Source: Mycolicibacterium xanthum (lineage in GTDB: Bacteria > Actinomycetota > Actinomycetes > Mycobacteriales > Mycobacteriaceae). Taken from it: a stretch of DNA of 64,000 nucleotides. The stretch is from positions 245,931 through 309,930 of the forward strand of contig NZ_JAIFZS010000011.1 of NCBI RefSeq assembly GCF_019710635.1, read 5' to 3'. This document shows, one piece after another, positions 29,825-39,069 of this stretch. Below the pieces are notes generated by a model. That model made no database searches and was not told where the DNA came from. It saw only the letters and a list, made by a program, of their open reading frames with translations. A program made the translations under genes and the position numbers. The first letter of the stretch is position 1; every line of letters starts with the position of its first letter.

Positions 29825-30301
29825 GTGTCGGTGCGGGCTCCGGAACGCTTCCACCGCGGGTGCGAATGGGTAGTGGCGCGGCTGCCGATGGGGCTGGACG
29901 GTGTGGTCGCGCCGACGCTGCTGGGCTTCGCGCTGATCAACAGCTTCACCTTCGGCGTCGACCTGGTGCTGCTGGCGAGCCTGCACGGCGGACTGGGGGT
30001 GCCGTATCCGGCCGCGGTGAGCATCTCCTACGCCTGCGCGTTCGGGTTGAGCTACGTGCTGAACCGCTACTTCAACTTCCGCTCGCACGCACCCGTCGGG
30101 CCTCAGCTGGCGATCTACGTCGTGGTGGTGGTCGTCAACTACGTCGCGTTCATCCTCGCGCTGTCCTCGGCGCTGGCCGCGATGGGCCTGGACTACCGGC
30201 TGGCCCGGATGACGGCCGGCGCGTGTGAGGCGGTGTACATGTACTGCGCCCTGCGGTGGGTGGTGTTCCGCCGGGCCCGGGTCGATTACCCGATGCCTTA
30301 A
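29825..30301 (+). CDS. GtrA-like membrane protein
   Basis: About 158 residues with four membrane helices. GFALINSFTFGVDLVLLASL, SYVLNRYFNFRSH and the C-terminal ALRWVVFRR are the GtrA (PF04138-type) pattern. GtrA proteins are thought to flip polyprenyl-linked sugars for cell-wall polysaccharide modification. Start is uncertain among GTG codons at 29816, 29825 and 29831. It precedes clpB by 110 bases. Confidence 0.8.
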   Translation: MSVRAPERFHRGCEWVVARLPMGLDGVVAPTLLGFALINSFTFGVDLVLLASLHGGLGVPYPAAVSISYACAFGLSYVLNRYFNFRSHAPVGPQLAIYVVVVVVNYVAFILALSSALAAMGLDYRLARMTAGACEAVYMYCALRWVVFRRARVDYPMP

Positions 30302-30333
30302 GCCCCTAGCTCGGCGACCGCAAAAAAGTTAAA

Positions 30334-30354
30334 GTTGAGCGGAACACACTCAAG
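30334..30354. promoter_or_regulatory. HAIR operator (HspR site) upstream of clpB
   Basis: GTTGAGC-N7-ACTCAAG has the HAIR spacer and two mismatches to consensus, both in the left arm. It overlaps the -35 element of the SigH-like promoter at 30341, so HspR would block polymerase directly. Confidence 0.8.
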
Positions 30355-30366
30355 AGTGACGGCGTT
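30341..30366 (+). promoter_or_regulatory. SigH-like promoter of clpB
   Basis: GGAACA at 30341-30346, 16 bases, CGTT at 30363-30366. Element sequences and spacing are the same as at dnaK. In M. tuberculosis clpB and dnaK belong to the SigH regulon, which supports the reading. Confidence 0.6.
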
Positions 30367-30412
30367 GACAAACGCGAGAAGCATTTTCACCCGTCTGACG
30401 AATGGAGGTGTC

Positions 30413-32959
30413 GTGGACTCGTTCAACCCGACCACGAAGACCCAGGCGGCGCTGACCTCGGCGATGCAGGCGGCCACGACCGCCGGCAACCCGCAGATCA
30501 TGCCCGCTCATCTGTTGATGGCGCTGCTGACGCAGAACGACGGCATCGCCGCCCCGTTGCTCGAGGCGGTCGGAGTTGACCCCGCGACCATCCGCGCCGA
30601 GGCCGAACGCCTGATCGCCCGGTTGCCCAGCGCCAGCGGTGCCAACTCGACACCGCAACTGAGCCGCGAGTCGATCGCGGCCATCACCGTGGCCCAGAAC
30701 CTGGCCACCGAGATGGACGACGAGTACGTCTCGACCGAACACCTGATGGTCGGCCTGGCCACCGGCGACGGCGACACCGCCAAGCTGCTGACCGGCCACG
30801 GTGCGTCGCCGCAGGCGCTGCGCGAGGCCTTCGTCAAGGTGCGGGGCAGCGCACGCGTCACCAGTCCCGATCCCGAGGGCAGCTACCAGGCGCTGGAGAA
30901 GTACTCCACCGACCTGACCGCGCGCGCCAGGGAAGGCAAGCTCGATCCCGTCATCGGCCGCGACAACGAGATCCGTCGCGTCGTGCAGGTGCTGAGCCGC
31001 CGCACCAAGAACAACCCGGTGCTCATCGGCGAGCCGGGCGTCGGCAAGACCGCGATCGTCGAGGGCCTGGCCCAGCGCATCGTCGCCGGCGACGTGCCGG
31101 ACAGCCTGCGCGACAAGATCGTCGTCTCGCTGGATCTGGGCTCGATGGTCGCCGGTGCGAAGTACCGCGGTGAGTTCGAGGAACGCCTCAAGGCCGTCCT
31201 CGACGACATCAAGAACTCGGCCGGACAGATCATCACCTTCATCGACGAGCTGCACACCATCGTCGGCGCGGGCGCGACCGGCGAAGGTGCGATGGACGCC
31301 GGCAACATGATCAAGCCGATGCTGGCCCGTGGCGAGCTGCGCCTGGTCGGTGCCACCACACTCGACGAGTACCGCAAGTACATCGAGAAGGACGCCGCGC
31401 TGGAACGCCGCTTCCAGCAGGTGCTCGTCGGCGAGCCGTCGGTGGAGGACACCGTCGGCATCCTGCGCGGTCTGAAGGACCGCTACGAGGTGCACCACGG
31501 CGTGCGCATCACCGACTCGGCGCTGGTCGCAGCGGCGACGCTGTCCGACCGCTACATCACCGCGCGCTTCCTGCCGGACAAGGCCATCGACCTGGTCGAC
31601 GAGGCCGCCAGCCGGCTGAAGATGGAGATCGACTCCCGGCCGGTCGAGATCGACGAGGTCGAGCGCCTGGTGCGTCGCCTCGAGATCGAGGAGATGGCGC
31701 TCGAGAAGGAGGAGGACGCCGCCTCCAGGGACCGGCTGGAGAAGCTGCGCGCCGAGCTGGCCGACCAGAAGGAGAAGCTGGCCGAGCTGACCACCCGCTG
31801 GCAGAACGAGAAGGGCGCCATCGATGTCGTCCGCGAGCTCAAGGAGCAGCTGGAGGATCTGCGCCGTGCGGCCGACCGGGCCGAACGCGACGGTGACCTG
31901 GCCAAGGCCGCCGAGCTGCGCTACGGCCGGATCCCCGAGGTGGAGAAGAAGCTCGACGCGGCGCTGCCGCACGCCGAGGCCCGCGAGGACGTGATGCTCA
32001 AGGAGGAGGTCGGGCCCGACGACATCGCCGACGTGGTGTCGGCGTGGACCGGCATCCCCGCCGGCCGGATGCTGGAGGGTGAGAGCGCCAAGCTGCTGCG
32101 CATGGAGGACGAGCTGGGCCACCGTGTCATCGGCCAGAAGAAGGCCGTGCAGGCGGTGTCCGATGCGGTGCGCCGGTCGCGGGCCGGAGTCGCGGACCCG
32201 AACCGGCCGACCGGCTCGTTCATGTTCCTCGGCCCGACCGGTGTCGGCAAGACCGAGCTGGCCAAGGCGCTGGCGGAGTTCCTGTTCGACGACGAGCGCG
32301 CGATGGTTCGCATCGACATGAGCGAGTACGGCGAGAAGCACTCGGTGGCCCGCCTGGTCGGTGCGCCTCCCGGCTACATCGGCTATGACCAGGGCGGTCA
32401 GTTGACCGAGGCGGTGCGGCGGCGGCCCTACACGGTGATCCTGTTCGACGAGATCGAGAAGGCCCACCCGGACGTGTTCGACGTGCTGCTGCAGGTGCTC
32501 GACGAGGGCAGGTTGACCGACGGCCAGGGCCGCACGGTGGACTTCCGCAACACGATCCTGATCCTGACGTCCAATCTCGGCGCCGGCGGCACCGAGGAAC
32601 AGGTGATGGCGGCGGTGCGCGCGGCGTTCAAGCCGGAGTTCATCAACCGGCTCGACGACGTCATCGTCTTCGACCCGCTGTCCGCCGACGAGCTGGTCGA
32701 GATCGTCGACATCCAGCTCCAGCAGCTGGACAAGCGGCTGGCGCAGCGCAGGCTCACCCTGGAGGTGTCGCTGCCGGCCAAGAAGTGGCTGGCCGAGCGT
32801 GGGTTCGATCCGCTCTACGGCGCGCGGCCGTTGCGGCGGCTGGTCCAGCAGGCCATCGGTGACCAGCTGGCCAAGCTGCTGCTGGCCGGCAAGGTGCACG
32901 ACGGCGACGCGGTGCCGGTCAACCTGGCCGACGACGGCGAGTCGCTCGTCCTGGGCTGA
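30413..32959 (+). CDS. clpB: ClpB disaggregase
   Basis: An 848-residue AAA+ chaperone that, with DnaK, pulls proteins out of aggregates. The N-domain opens with [13 protein letters not shown]. Walker A of the first ring is [13 protein letters not shown], of the second [14 protein letters not shown]; Walker B motifs IIFIDE-like TFIDELH and [11 protein letters not shown] follow. The middle coiled-coil spans about residues 410-520. The GTG start follows GGAGGTG closely; an upstream in-frame ATG at 30335 lies within the HAIR and is rejected. Length equals Mtb ClpB. Confidence 0.98.
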   Translation: MDSFNPTTKTQAALTSAMQAATTAGNPQIMPAHLLMALLTQNDGIAAPLLEAVGVDPATIRAEAERLIARLPSASGANSTPQLSRESIAAITVAQNLATEMDDEYVSTEHLMVGLATGDGDTAKLLTGHGASPQALREAFVKVRGSARVTSPDPEGSYQALEKYSTDLTARAREGKLDPVIGRDNEIRRVVQVLSRRTKNNPVLIGEPGVGKTAIVEGLAQRIVAGDVPDSLRDKIVVSLDLGSMVAGAKYRGEFEERLKAVLDDIKNSAGQIITFIDELHTIVGAGATGEGAMDAGNMIKPMLARGELRLVGATTLDEYRKYIEKDAALERRFQQVLVGEPSVEDTVGILRGLKDRYEVHHGVRITDSALVAAATLSDRYITARFLPDKAIDLVDEAASRLKMEIDSRPVEIDEVERLVRRLEIEEMALEKEEDAASRDRLEKLRAELADQKEKLAELTTRWQNEKGAIDVVRELKEQLEDLRRAADRAERDGDLAKAAELRYGRIPEVEKKLDAALPHAEAREDVMLKEEVGPDDIADVVSAWTGIPAGRMLEGESAKLLRMEDELGHRVIGQKKAVQAVSDAVRRSRAGVADPNRPTGSFMFLGPTGVGKTELAKALAEFLFDDERAMVRIDMSEYGEKHSVARLVGAPPGYIGYDQGGQLTEAVRRRPYTVILFDEIEKAHPDVFDVLLQVLDEGRLTDGQGRTVDFRNTILILTSNLGAGGTEEQVMAAVRAAFKPEFINRLDDVIVFDPLSADELVEIVDIQLQQLDKRLAQRRLTLEVSLPAKKWLAERGFDPLYGARPLRRLVQQAIGDQLAKLLLAGKVHDGDAVPVNLADDGESLVLG

Positions 32960-32963
32960 TGCC

Positions 32964-33026
32964 CGCCGAAATGGCATTCCGGCGGCGAAAGTGCGAGTGC
33001 ACGCCTGCTGGAATGCCATTTCGGCG
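32964..33026. repeat. Dispersed hairpin element, copy 2
   Basis: Arms with CGCCGAAATGGCATTCC (32964-32985) and its complement (33004-33026) close a loop reading CGAAAGTGCGAGTGCACG. It starts four bases after the clpB stop and lies between clpB and the converging Coq4-like gene, as expected for a two-way terminator. Confidence 0.85.
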
Positions 33027-33050
33027 ATAGGGGAGGGACGCGGGTTCGCG

Positions 33051-33845
33051 CTATGCGGTGGGGGTCAGCGTCGCCTCGTAGTCCCAGGGCTCGTAACCGG
33101 AGCCGTCCATCGACGGCAGCTGCCAGCTCGTGAAGAAGTGTCCGTCGGGGTGGGCGACCGCCGCCGGGGCGATGTCGAGGTCGGCGCGCACCTCGCTCAG
33201 GGGACGTGCGAGCAGTTCCTCGTAGGGGGCGGCCATCAGGTTCCTGGCCGCACGCCCCCGCTCGACCGCCTCGTGCCAGTAGCCGCGCTTGCGCCGCCAG
33301 GACGCGCCCCCGACGATCGCGCACAGGATCAGCCCGAACACCGCGGTGGTCCGGCAGTGGCCGAGCTGACCGTGATGGAAGCCCAGGTTGCCGATCTCGC
33401 CGCCCGGGTCCGGGCCGTATCCGCCGAGCACGTGGAACATGTCGTGCAGCGCGGTACCGCGGGCGATCATGTAGCCGAAGTCGGGGTCCCAGCCGTTGCG
33501 TTCGATGACCGGCTGGATCACGCCGGCCGCATCGAACACCCCGGCGTCGAGCCGGTGCTGGCGCAGGAAGTCGCGGTAGGCGGCCCCGAGTGAACCGGGG
33601 GGAAGGGCGGCGAGGTACTCGTCGTCGCCGAGCTTGCTCATCAGGTCGGGCTTGTCGCGCAGCAGTCGGCGCCCTTCGGGGAGTCTTCTCAGCTTCTCGA
33701 ATTCACGCGCCAGCGTGGGATATCCGAACGCGATGACGGCTTCGAAGATCTGGTCGTGGCGGAAGGTGAGTCCGAAGATCCGTGTCAGTGCCCGTAGCCC
33801 CACGCTGACCTGCTCGTATCGTGAAGTCGCCGGCGCGCTGCCCAT
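33051..33845 (-). CDS. Coq4-family protein
   Basis: A 264-residue protein. The Coq4 metal signature HDxxH-N11-E is exact: HDMFHVLGGYGPDPGGE near residues 134-150. Surrounding residues (GTALHD, GNLGFHHGQLGHC) also fit. Eukaryotic and proteobacterial Coq4 acts in ubiquinone synthesis, but mycobacteria use menaquinone, so a different quinone- or lipid-like substrate is likely. ATG at 33845 is preferred; the frame continues to 33872. It is divergent from a TetR gene with only 27 bases between start codons. Confidence 0.8.
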   Translation of the reverse strand: MGSAPATSRYEQVSVGLRALTRIFGLTFRHDQIFEAVIAFGYPTLAREFEKLRRLPEGRRLLRDKPDLMSKLGDDEYLAALPPGSLGAAYRDFLRQHRLDAGVFDAAGVIQPVIERNGWDPDFGYMIARGTALHDMFHVLGGYGPDPGGEIGNLGFHHGQLGHCRTTAVFGLILCAIVGGASWRRKRGYWHEAVERGRAARNLMAAPYEELLARPLSEVRADLDIAPAAVAHPDGHFFTSWQLPSMDGSGYEPWDYEATLTPTA

Positions 33846-33872
33846 GGCAAAATAATATACAGTCAGGATCAC

Positions 33873-34520
33873 ATGTCAACTATTCCGGATCGCGACGCTC
33901 CCCGGCGCCGGGGACGTCCGGCGGGCGGCGGGAACAGTCCCATCCAGGCGCGACAGGCATTGGTCGACGCCGCCGGACGGCTCTTCGCCGAACGCGGTCT
34001 GGACGTGACGATGGCCGAGGTGGCCCGAAGCGCGGGCGTCACCCGAACCGTGCTGTACCGGCATTTCAGCGGGCGCGACGAGCTCGTCGTGGCGGTGGCG
34101 GCCGAGGTCATGGACCGATATGTCGGTCAGGTGGTGCAGGAGTTGATACCCACGGACGACGTCTGCGGCCTGATCACCGAGTCGCTGGTCTTCGTGACGA
34201 CCGTCGTCAGCCGTGACCCGCTGCTCACGTTGTTGTCCTCCGGCGCCGAGCACGGGGTGGCGAGCATGCTCGCGAACTCGGATGCCCTGAGGGTGAAGGT
34301 CAGCGGGCTCTACGAGCAGCTGTTCGAGCTGTTCCGCGACCGCCTCCGCCCCGGGCTGGACCCCGTAGACGTCGGAAGATACGTCCTCAGCGTGGCCCTT
34401 TCGCTGCTGATGGACGTTGTCCCGGGGGCCGATGATCCCGACACCGTGCGCCGCTTCGTGCGTACCTTCGTCCTGCCCGGCATCGTCGCGGCTCCACCCA
34501 CACCCGGGCGCGTCTTCTGA
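33873..34520 (+). CDS. TetR-family regulator divergent from Coq4-like gene
   Basis: A 215-residue regulator with HTH residues ALVDAAGRLFAERGLDVTMA and VARSAGVTRTVLYRHFSGRD at about 28-70. The Arg/Gly/Pro-rich N-terminal arm (RRRGRPAGGG) is typical. AGGATC precedes the ATG. The 27-base divergent gap (AT-rich, with AATAATATAC) must hold overlapping promoters and operator for both genes, so cross-control of the Coq4-like gene is likely. Confidence 0.9.
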   Translation: MSTIPDRDAPRRRGRPAGGGNSPIQARQALVDAAGRLFAERGLDVTMAEVARSAGVTRTVLYRHFSGRDELVVAVAAEVMDRYVGQVVQELIPTDDVCGLITESLVFVTTVVSRDPLLTLLSSGAEHGVASMLANSDALRVKVSGLYEQLFELFRDRLRPGLDPVDVGRYVLSVALSLLMDVVPGADDPDTVRRFVRTFVLPGIVAAPPTPGRVF

Positions 34521-34605
34521 TCGGAGTGCGCAGTCGGTGCTGTGACGCGGTCGTGACCTGCTGAAGTTCGGGGTTCGGCCGACTGAGCAGATAGGCTAGG
34601 CCGCA

Positions 34606-35451
34606 ATGGTCCCGCTTTGGTTCACGCTGTCCGCACTCTGCTTCGTGGGTGCGGGCGTGCTGCTGTACATCGATCTCGACCGACGCCGCGGTCTGGGCCG
34701 TCGCCGCAAGTCCTGGGCCAAGTCGCACGGGTTCGACTACGAGACCGAATCCACCGACATCCTCAAGCGCTGGAAGCGTGGCGTGATGTCCACGGTGGGC
34801 GACGTGACGGCCCGCAACGTGGTGCTCGGCCAGATCCGCGGCGAGGCGGTCTTCATCTTCGACCTCGAGGACGTCGCGACCGTCATCGCGCTGCACCGCA
34901 AGGTCGGTACCAACGTCGTGGTCGACATGCGGCTGAAGGGCATCAAGGAGCCCAGGGAGAGCGACATCTGGCTGCTCGGGGCCATCGGACCGCGGATGGT
35001 GTATTCGACCAACCTCGACGCCGCCCGGCGCGCCTGCGACCGCCGGATGGTCACCTTCGCCCACACCGCGCCGGACTGCGCCGAGATCATGTGGAACGAA
35101 CAGAACTGGACGCTGGTCAGCATGCCCGTCAGCTGCACCCGCGCGCAGTGGGACGAGGGCCTGCGCACGGTGCGTCAGTTCAACGATCTGTTGCGGGTGC
35201 TGCCGCCGATGCCCACGGCGGTGTCCGGGCAGCCGATCGCGCGCCGCAGCGGATCGCCGAGCCGTCCGCTGACGCCCGCACCCGCCGGCACGGCCGAGCT
35301 GGGCCCCGCGATGGGCGATCAGCCGGGGCGACCGGGTGCCCTGCGGCCGGAACCCGGCAGGCCCGAAGCCGCGCCGCCGCGGCCGGAGCCGATGCACCCC
35401 GGCCAGCCGCCCGCGCGTAGCGGTCGGCAGTCACCCAACTATCAGCGATAA
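34606..35451 (+). CDS. ttfA: TtfA-like factor for trehalose monomycolate transport (Rv0383c type)
   Basis: A 281-residue membrane-anchored protein. One N-terminal helix (LWFTLSALCFVGAGVLLYI) is followed by a basic segment, a cytoplasmic domain of about 190 residues with TSTVGDVTARN-like and EIMWNEQNWTLVSMP blocks, and a Pro/Arg-rich tail from about residue 215. Size, topology and clpB neighbourhood match Rv0383c/MSMEG_0736, reported to work with MmpL3 in mycolate export. In Mtb it directly adjoins clpB; here a Coq4-like/TetR pair has been placed between. Confidence 0.82.
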   Translation: MVPLWFTLSALCFVGAGVLLYIDLDRRRGLGRRRKSWAKSHGFDYETESTDILKRWKRGVMSTVGDVTARNVVLGQIRGEAVFIFDLEDVATVIALHRKVGTNVVVDMRLKGIKEPRESDIWLLGAIGPRMVYSTNLDAARRACDRRMVTFAHTAPDCAEIMWNEQNWTLVSMPVSCTRAQWDEGLRTVRQFNDLLRVLPPMPTAVSGQPIARRSGSPSRPLTPAPAGTAELGPAMGDQPGRPGALRPEPGRPEAAPPRPEPMHPGQPPARSGRQSPNYQR

Positions 35452-35465
35452 GTATCCTCTGGGGC

Positions 35466-36242
35466 ATGTCCCGCCCCGTCGCCCTCATCACCGGACCGAC
35501 GTCCGGGCTCGGTGAGGGGTTCGCGCGCCGCTACGCCGTCGACGGCTACGACCTGGTGCTGGTCGCTCGCGACGAGGAGCGCCTGGCCCGGCTGGCGGCC
35601 GAACTGCACGACGAAGCCGGCGCCCACGTCGAGGTGCTCCCGGCGGACCTGGCGGTGGCCGACGACCGGGAGGCCGTCGCGGAGCGGGTGCGGGCCGGGG
35701 TGGACGTGCTGGTCAACAATGCCGGGTTCGGCACGTCCGGGGAGTTCTGGACGACTGATTTCGTCCAGCTGCAGGCGCAGCTGGACGTCAACGTCACCGC
35801 GGTCATGCAGCTGACCCACGCCGCGCTGCCCGCGATGCTGGCCGCCGGCCGCGGCACCGTGCTCAACGTGGCCAGCGTGGCCGGCCTGGTGCCCGGACGC
35901 GGATCGACGTACTCGGCGTCCAAGGCGTGGGTGGTGTCGTTCTCCGAGGGGCTGGCCAACGGGCTGAGGGGTACCGGCGTCGGCGTGCACGCGCTGTGCC
36001 CGGGTTTCGTCCGCACCGAGTTCCACGAGCGCGCCGGCATCGACATGGCCGGCACCGCGTCGTTCCTGTGGCTCGAGGTCGACGACGTGGTACGCGAGAC
36101 GATGGCTGACGTTGCCAAGGGCAGGGTCGTGATCGTCCCGGGCCTGCAGTACAAGGTGCTGACCACCGGCGGACGCATGGTGCCGCGGAACATGCTGCGC
36201 GCGTTGACAAGAGTCGTGGGCAGGGGCCGTGACCGCACCTGA
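35466..36242 (+). CDS. Short-chain dehydrogenase/reductase
   Basis: A 258-residue classical SDR. Cofactor motif near the N-terminus is TGPTSGLGEGFARRY (TGxxxGxG); NNAG at about residue 83; catalytic Ser in NVASVAG near 138 and YSASK with Tyr/Lys near 151-155. Acidic/Arg pattern after strand two (LVARDEERL) suggests NADPH. It starts 14 bases after ttfA, so is probably co-transcribed with it. Substrate unknown. Confidence 0.9.
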   Translation: MSRPVALITGPTSGLGEGFARRYAVDGYDLVLVARDEERLARLAAELHDEAGAHVEVLPADLAVADDREAVAERVRAGVDVLVNNAGFGTSGEFWTTDFVQLQAQLDVNVTAVMQLTHAALPAMLAAGRGTVLNVASVAGLVPGRGSTYSASKAWVVSFSEGLANGLRGTGVGVHALCPGFVRTEFHERAGIDMAGTASFLWLEVDDVVRETMADVAKGRVVIVPGLQYKVLTTGGRMVPRNMLRALTRVVGRGRDRT

Positions 36243-36324
36243 GTTCCGGTGCGGGTAGCCGCGCAGCCGGCCGCGATCGCGCTCGCCGCCGTCACGGGCG
36301 AGATCAATGCACTCTGGACCGTGG

Positions 36325-36969
36325 ATGACTGAGCTTCCCGGGCCGACCGAGTGGGGCGAGGGCGTCGGGGTGGGCCCCTGGCAGGGGCCGTGGCCCGACG
36401 ACCCGCGCCACGACCATGAGCTGCTGCGTGCCGGGGACACCCGCAATGTCGTTGACGCTTACCGGTATTGGACCCGCGAGGCGATCATCACCGACATCGA
36501 CGGGCGCCGGCACCCGCTGCACATCGCGATCGAGAACTTCGGCAACGACGCCAACATCGGTGCGGTGGTGCGCACCGCGAACGCATTCGCGGTACACACC
36601 GTGCACATCGTCGGCCGCCGGCGATGGAATCGGCGGGGCGCCATGGTGACCGACCGCTACCAGCGGCTGTGCCACCACGACAACACCGACGAACTGCTCG
36701 ACTTCGCCGCGGCGGCCGGGTTGGCCGTCGTCGCGGTCGACAACGTCCCCGGGGCGTCACGCATCGAGGACGTCACGCTCCCGCGGGACTGTCTGCTGGT
36801 CTTCGGACAGGAGGGACCGGGGATCACCGCCGAGGCGAAAACCGGTGCCCAGGCGACGGTGTCGATCGCACAGTTCGGCTCCACGCGCAGCCTCAACGCC
36901 GCCGTCGCCGCGGGGATCGCCATGCACGCCTGGATCCGCCAGCACGCCGACCTCGGCCGCGCCTGGTGA
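36325..36969 (+). CDS. SpoU-family RNA 2'-O-methyltransferase (Rv0380c type)
   Basis: A 214-residue SPOUT-fold enzyme. Motif 1 is ENFGNDANIGAVVRTANAF near residue 66, motif 2 LVFGQEGPGI near residue 155 and motif 3 STRSLNAAVAAGIAMHAW near the C-terminus, the trefoil-knot SAM site. Methylates a tRNA or rRNA ribose; target not determinable. ATG at 36325 fits better than 36307. The last 213 bases, including motifs 2 and 3, are also read antisense as the end of the MFS exporter gene. Confidence 0.9.
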   Translation: MTELPGPTEWGEGVGVGPWQGPWPDDPRHDHELLRAGDTRNVVDAYRYWTREAIITDIDGRRHPLHIAIENFGNDANIGAVVRTANAFAVHTVHIVGRRRWNRRGAMVTDRYQRLCHHDNTDELLDFAAAAGLAVVAVDNVPGASRIEDVTLPRDCLLVFGQEGPGITAEAKTGAQATVSIAQFGSTRSLNAAVAAGIAMHAWIRQHADLGRAW

Positions 36970-38463
36970 CGGGCGGCGGCCCAGCAGCAGCCAGACGGCC
37001 ACCGCCGAGGTCAGCAGCAGGACCGCGCCGACGCCGGATGCGATGGCCAGACCGCCGGTGAACGCGTCGCGGGCGGCGGCGATCAACTCGGCCGACTGGT
37101 TCGCCGGCAGTTGCCCGGCCGCGTGGATCGCGTTGGGCAGCGAGTCGCGCGCCTGCGCGGCCACCCCGGCGGGGACGCCCGGGGCGACGGCCACGGTCCG
37201 GTACACCGCGGTGACGATCGAGCCGAGCGTGGCGATGCCCAGCGCCATACCGAGTTCGTAGGCGGTCTCGGAGACCGCGGCCGCCGAGCCGGCCCGCTCC
37301 TTGGGCACCGAGGCCAGGATCACGTCGCTGGACGCGGTGAACGCCAGACCGAGGCCGACCCCGACGACGAACAGGGCCAGGCCCAGCGGGGGATAGGGCG
37401 TGACCGGGCCGAGGAACGTCAACGCCGCCATCAGCGCGGCCATCGCGACGCCGACGAGCGCCAGCCCGGCGGTCAGCACCGCCCGGTGCGAGAAGTGGCG
37501 CACCGCCAGGCCGGCGACGACGCCGAACACGGTGGCGGTCACCGCGGCAGGCAACTCGGCCAGCCCGGCCTGCAGCGGCCCATAGCCGTGGACCAGCTGG
37601 AAGTACTGCGACAGGAAGAACACCAGACCCGACAACCCGAGCACGGACAGCAGGTCGGCGACGACCACGCCGGTGAACACCGGGTTGGCGAACAGCCGGA
37701 CGTCGATCAGCGGTGCGCGCAGCCGAAGCTGGCGCCTGACGAACACCGCCAGCGCGCCGGCGCCGAGGAGCGCCGCGACGACCGCATCGGTCGGCACGCC
37801 GTGCGCCGCACCGGTGAAACCCTCCTTGATGGCGTAGACCACGCCCACCATGCCGACCATGGACAGGCCGACGCTGGGCAGGTCCCACGGCCCCGGCTGC
37901 GGGTTGCGGTGCTCGGGCAGCAACACGATGCCGCCGACGATCAGCACCACCATGACCGGGATGTTGATCAGGAACACCGAGCCCCACCAGAAGTGCTCGA
38001 GCAGCAGGCCGCCGACCACGGGGCCCAGCGCCGCGCCCGCGGAGAAGGCCGCGGCCCAGATCCCGACCGCGATGCTGCGTTCGCGCTGGTCGGCGAACAG
38101 CCCGCGGATCAGCGCCAGGGTGGCCGGGGTCAGCGTCGCACCCGCGACGCCCAGCAGGGCGCGCATCACGATCAGCATCTGCGCCGAGTCCGCGTACGCG
38201 GACGCCGCCGAGATGATCGCGAATGCCGTTGCGCCCCAGAGCAGCAGCCTCTTCTGTCCGATCCGGTCGCCGAGGCTGCCCATGGTGATCAGCAGCGCGG
38301 CCAGCACGAACGAGTAGATGTCACCGATCCAGAGCAGCTGGGTGCCGGTGGCCGACAGGTCGGCACTGATGAACGGGGTCGCCAGCGCCAGAACGGTGCC
38401 GTCCACCCCGATGATCAGGATGGCCGTGGTCAGGACGCCGAGAGCAAGCCAGCGCCGGGTCAT
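36757..38463 (-). CDS. MFS drug:H+ antiporter, DHA2 (14-TM) type
   Basis: A 568-residue frame. Residues 1-500 are a normal DHA2 exporter: GVDGTVLALATPFI at the start, LITMGSLGDRIGQKRLLLWG between helices 2 and 3, and motif C-like AGAALGPVVGGLL near 143. After the last helix (AVAVWLLLGRR) the frame does not stop but runs about 71 further residues antisense to the RNA methyltransferase gene; this tail is polar and resembles no exporter. ATG overlaps the tetR stop by four bases, so expression is coupled and TetR-controlled. Likely exports a toxic or antimicrobial compound. Confidence 0.9.
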   Translation of the reverse strand: MTRRWLALGVLTTAILIIGVDGTVLALATPFISADLSATGTQLLWIGDIYSFVLAALLITMGSLGDRIGQKRLLLWGATAFAIISAASAYADSAQMLIVMRALLGVAGATLTPATLALIRGLFADQRERSIAVGIWAAAFSAGAALGPVVGGLLLEHFWWGSVFLINIPVMVVLIVGGIVLLPEHRNPQPGPWDLPSVGLSMVGMVGVVYAIKEGFTGAAHGVPTDAVVAALLGAGALAVFVRRQLRLRAPLIDVRLFANPVFTGVVVADLLSVLGLSGLVFFLSQYFQLVHGYGPLQAGLAELPAAVTATVFGVVAGLAVRHFSHRAVLTAGLALVGVAMAALMAALTFLGPVTPYPPLGLALFVVGVGLGLAFTASSDVILASVPKERAGSAAAVSETAYELGMALGIATLGSIVTAVYRTVAVAPGVPAGVAAQARDSLPNAIHAAGQLPANQSAELIAAARDAFTGGLAIASGVGAVLLLTSAVAVWLLLGRRPSPGAAEVGVLADPGVHGDPRGDGGVEAARGAELCDRHRRLGTGFRLGGDPRSLLSEDQQTVPRERDVLDA

Positions 38464-38996
38464 GAGGTCTTCACTCCATTGATTAGTAGTTCGATGATGA
38501 GTCGGTCGAAATCACGGGCGGCCACGCGGCCCACCTGGATGGCCCAGGCGGTCCCGCAGACCACGCTGTAGAACATCTCGGTCAGCCAGGCGGCGGGTAG
38601 CTCCGGACGGAACTCGCCGTCGCGCTGCCCGCGGGCGAACAGGGTGCTGATCTGGCCGTCGACGTCGTCCCATGCCTCGACCGTGGCGTCGGGGTCGAGA
38701 TCCTGGCTCTGGCTGTAGAGCAGCGCCAGATAGGGCGACACCGGCCGGCAGGCCGACACCAGTCGCTGCAGCGCGTCGGTGGCCGGTCCCTCGTCCAGTC
38801 GTACGGCTGCCAGCACCTCGCGCATCTCGGTGATGGCCAGGTCCTCGAGCGCCGTCATCAGGGCCGCCCGGCCGGCGAAGTGCCGGTGCAGGGTGGCTCG
38901 GCTGACGCCGACGGCGCCGGCGATCTCGTCCTGGGTCGCGTTCGGGCGGCGGCCGAGGTAGTCGGCCGCCGCACGCAGCAACTGCTCACGAGACAT
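38460..38996 (-). CDS. TetR-family repressor of the MFS exporter
   Basis: A 178-residue regulator. HTH: REQLLRAAADYLGRRPNATQ and IAGAVGVSRATLHRHFAGR. The ATG at 38996 is chosen; an ORF extension to 39071 would cross the operator. The start codon is covered by one arm of the inverted repeat at 38995-39034, a direct sign of autoregulation. The stop overlaps the MFS start (ATGA), so repressor and exporter form one operon. Confidence 0.92.
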   Translation of the reverse strand: MSREQLLRAAADYLGRRPNATQDEIAGAVGVSRATLHRHFAGRAALMTALEDLAITEMREVLAAVRLDEGPATDALQRLVSACRPVSPYLALLYSQSQDLDPDATVEAWDDVDGQISTLFARGQRDGEFRPELPAAWLTEMFYSVVCGTAWAIQVGRVAARDFDRLIIELLINGVKTS

Positions 38997-39034
38997 GAGA
39001 CGACTATAGCTCATATGAAACACAAATGTCTCAT
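38995..39034. promoter_or_regulatory. Operator/promoter region of tetR-MFS operon
   Basis: Perfect 7-bp arms ATGAGAC (38995-39001) and GTCTCAT (39028-39034) flank a central palindrome TCATATGA (39011-39018). It overlaps the tetR start codon and lies 36 bases before the divergent GH76 gene, which it may also affect. Confidence 0.6.
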
Positions 39035-39069
39035 ACCCATGGAGCTGTCGGTAAGGCAGGATCAACACC

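Noticed and set aside
30350..33019. 889-codon open frame antisense to clpB
   Set aside because: It mirrors the codon pattern of clpB on the other strand, common in high-GC genomes, and translates to low-complexity Leu/Val/Gln/His-rich sequence without domains.
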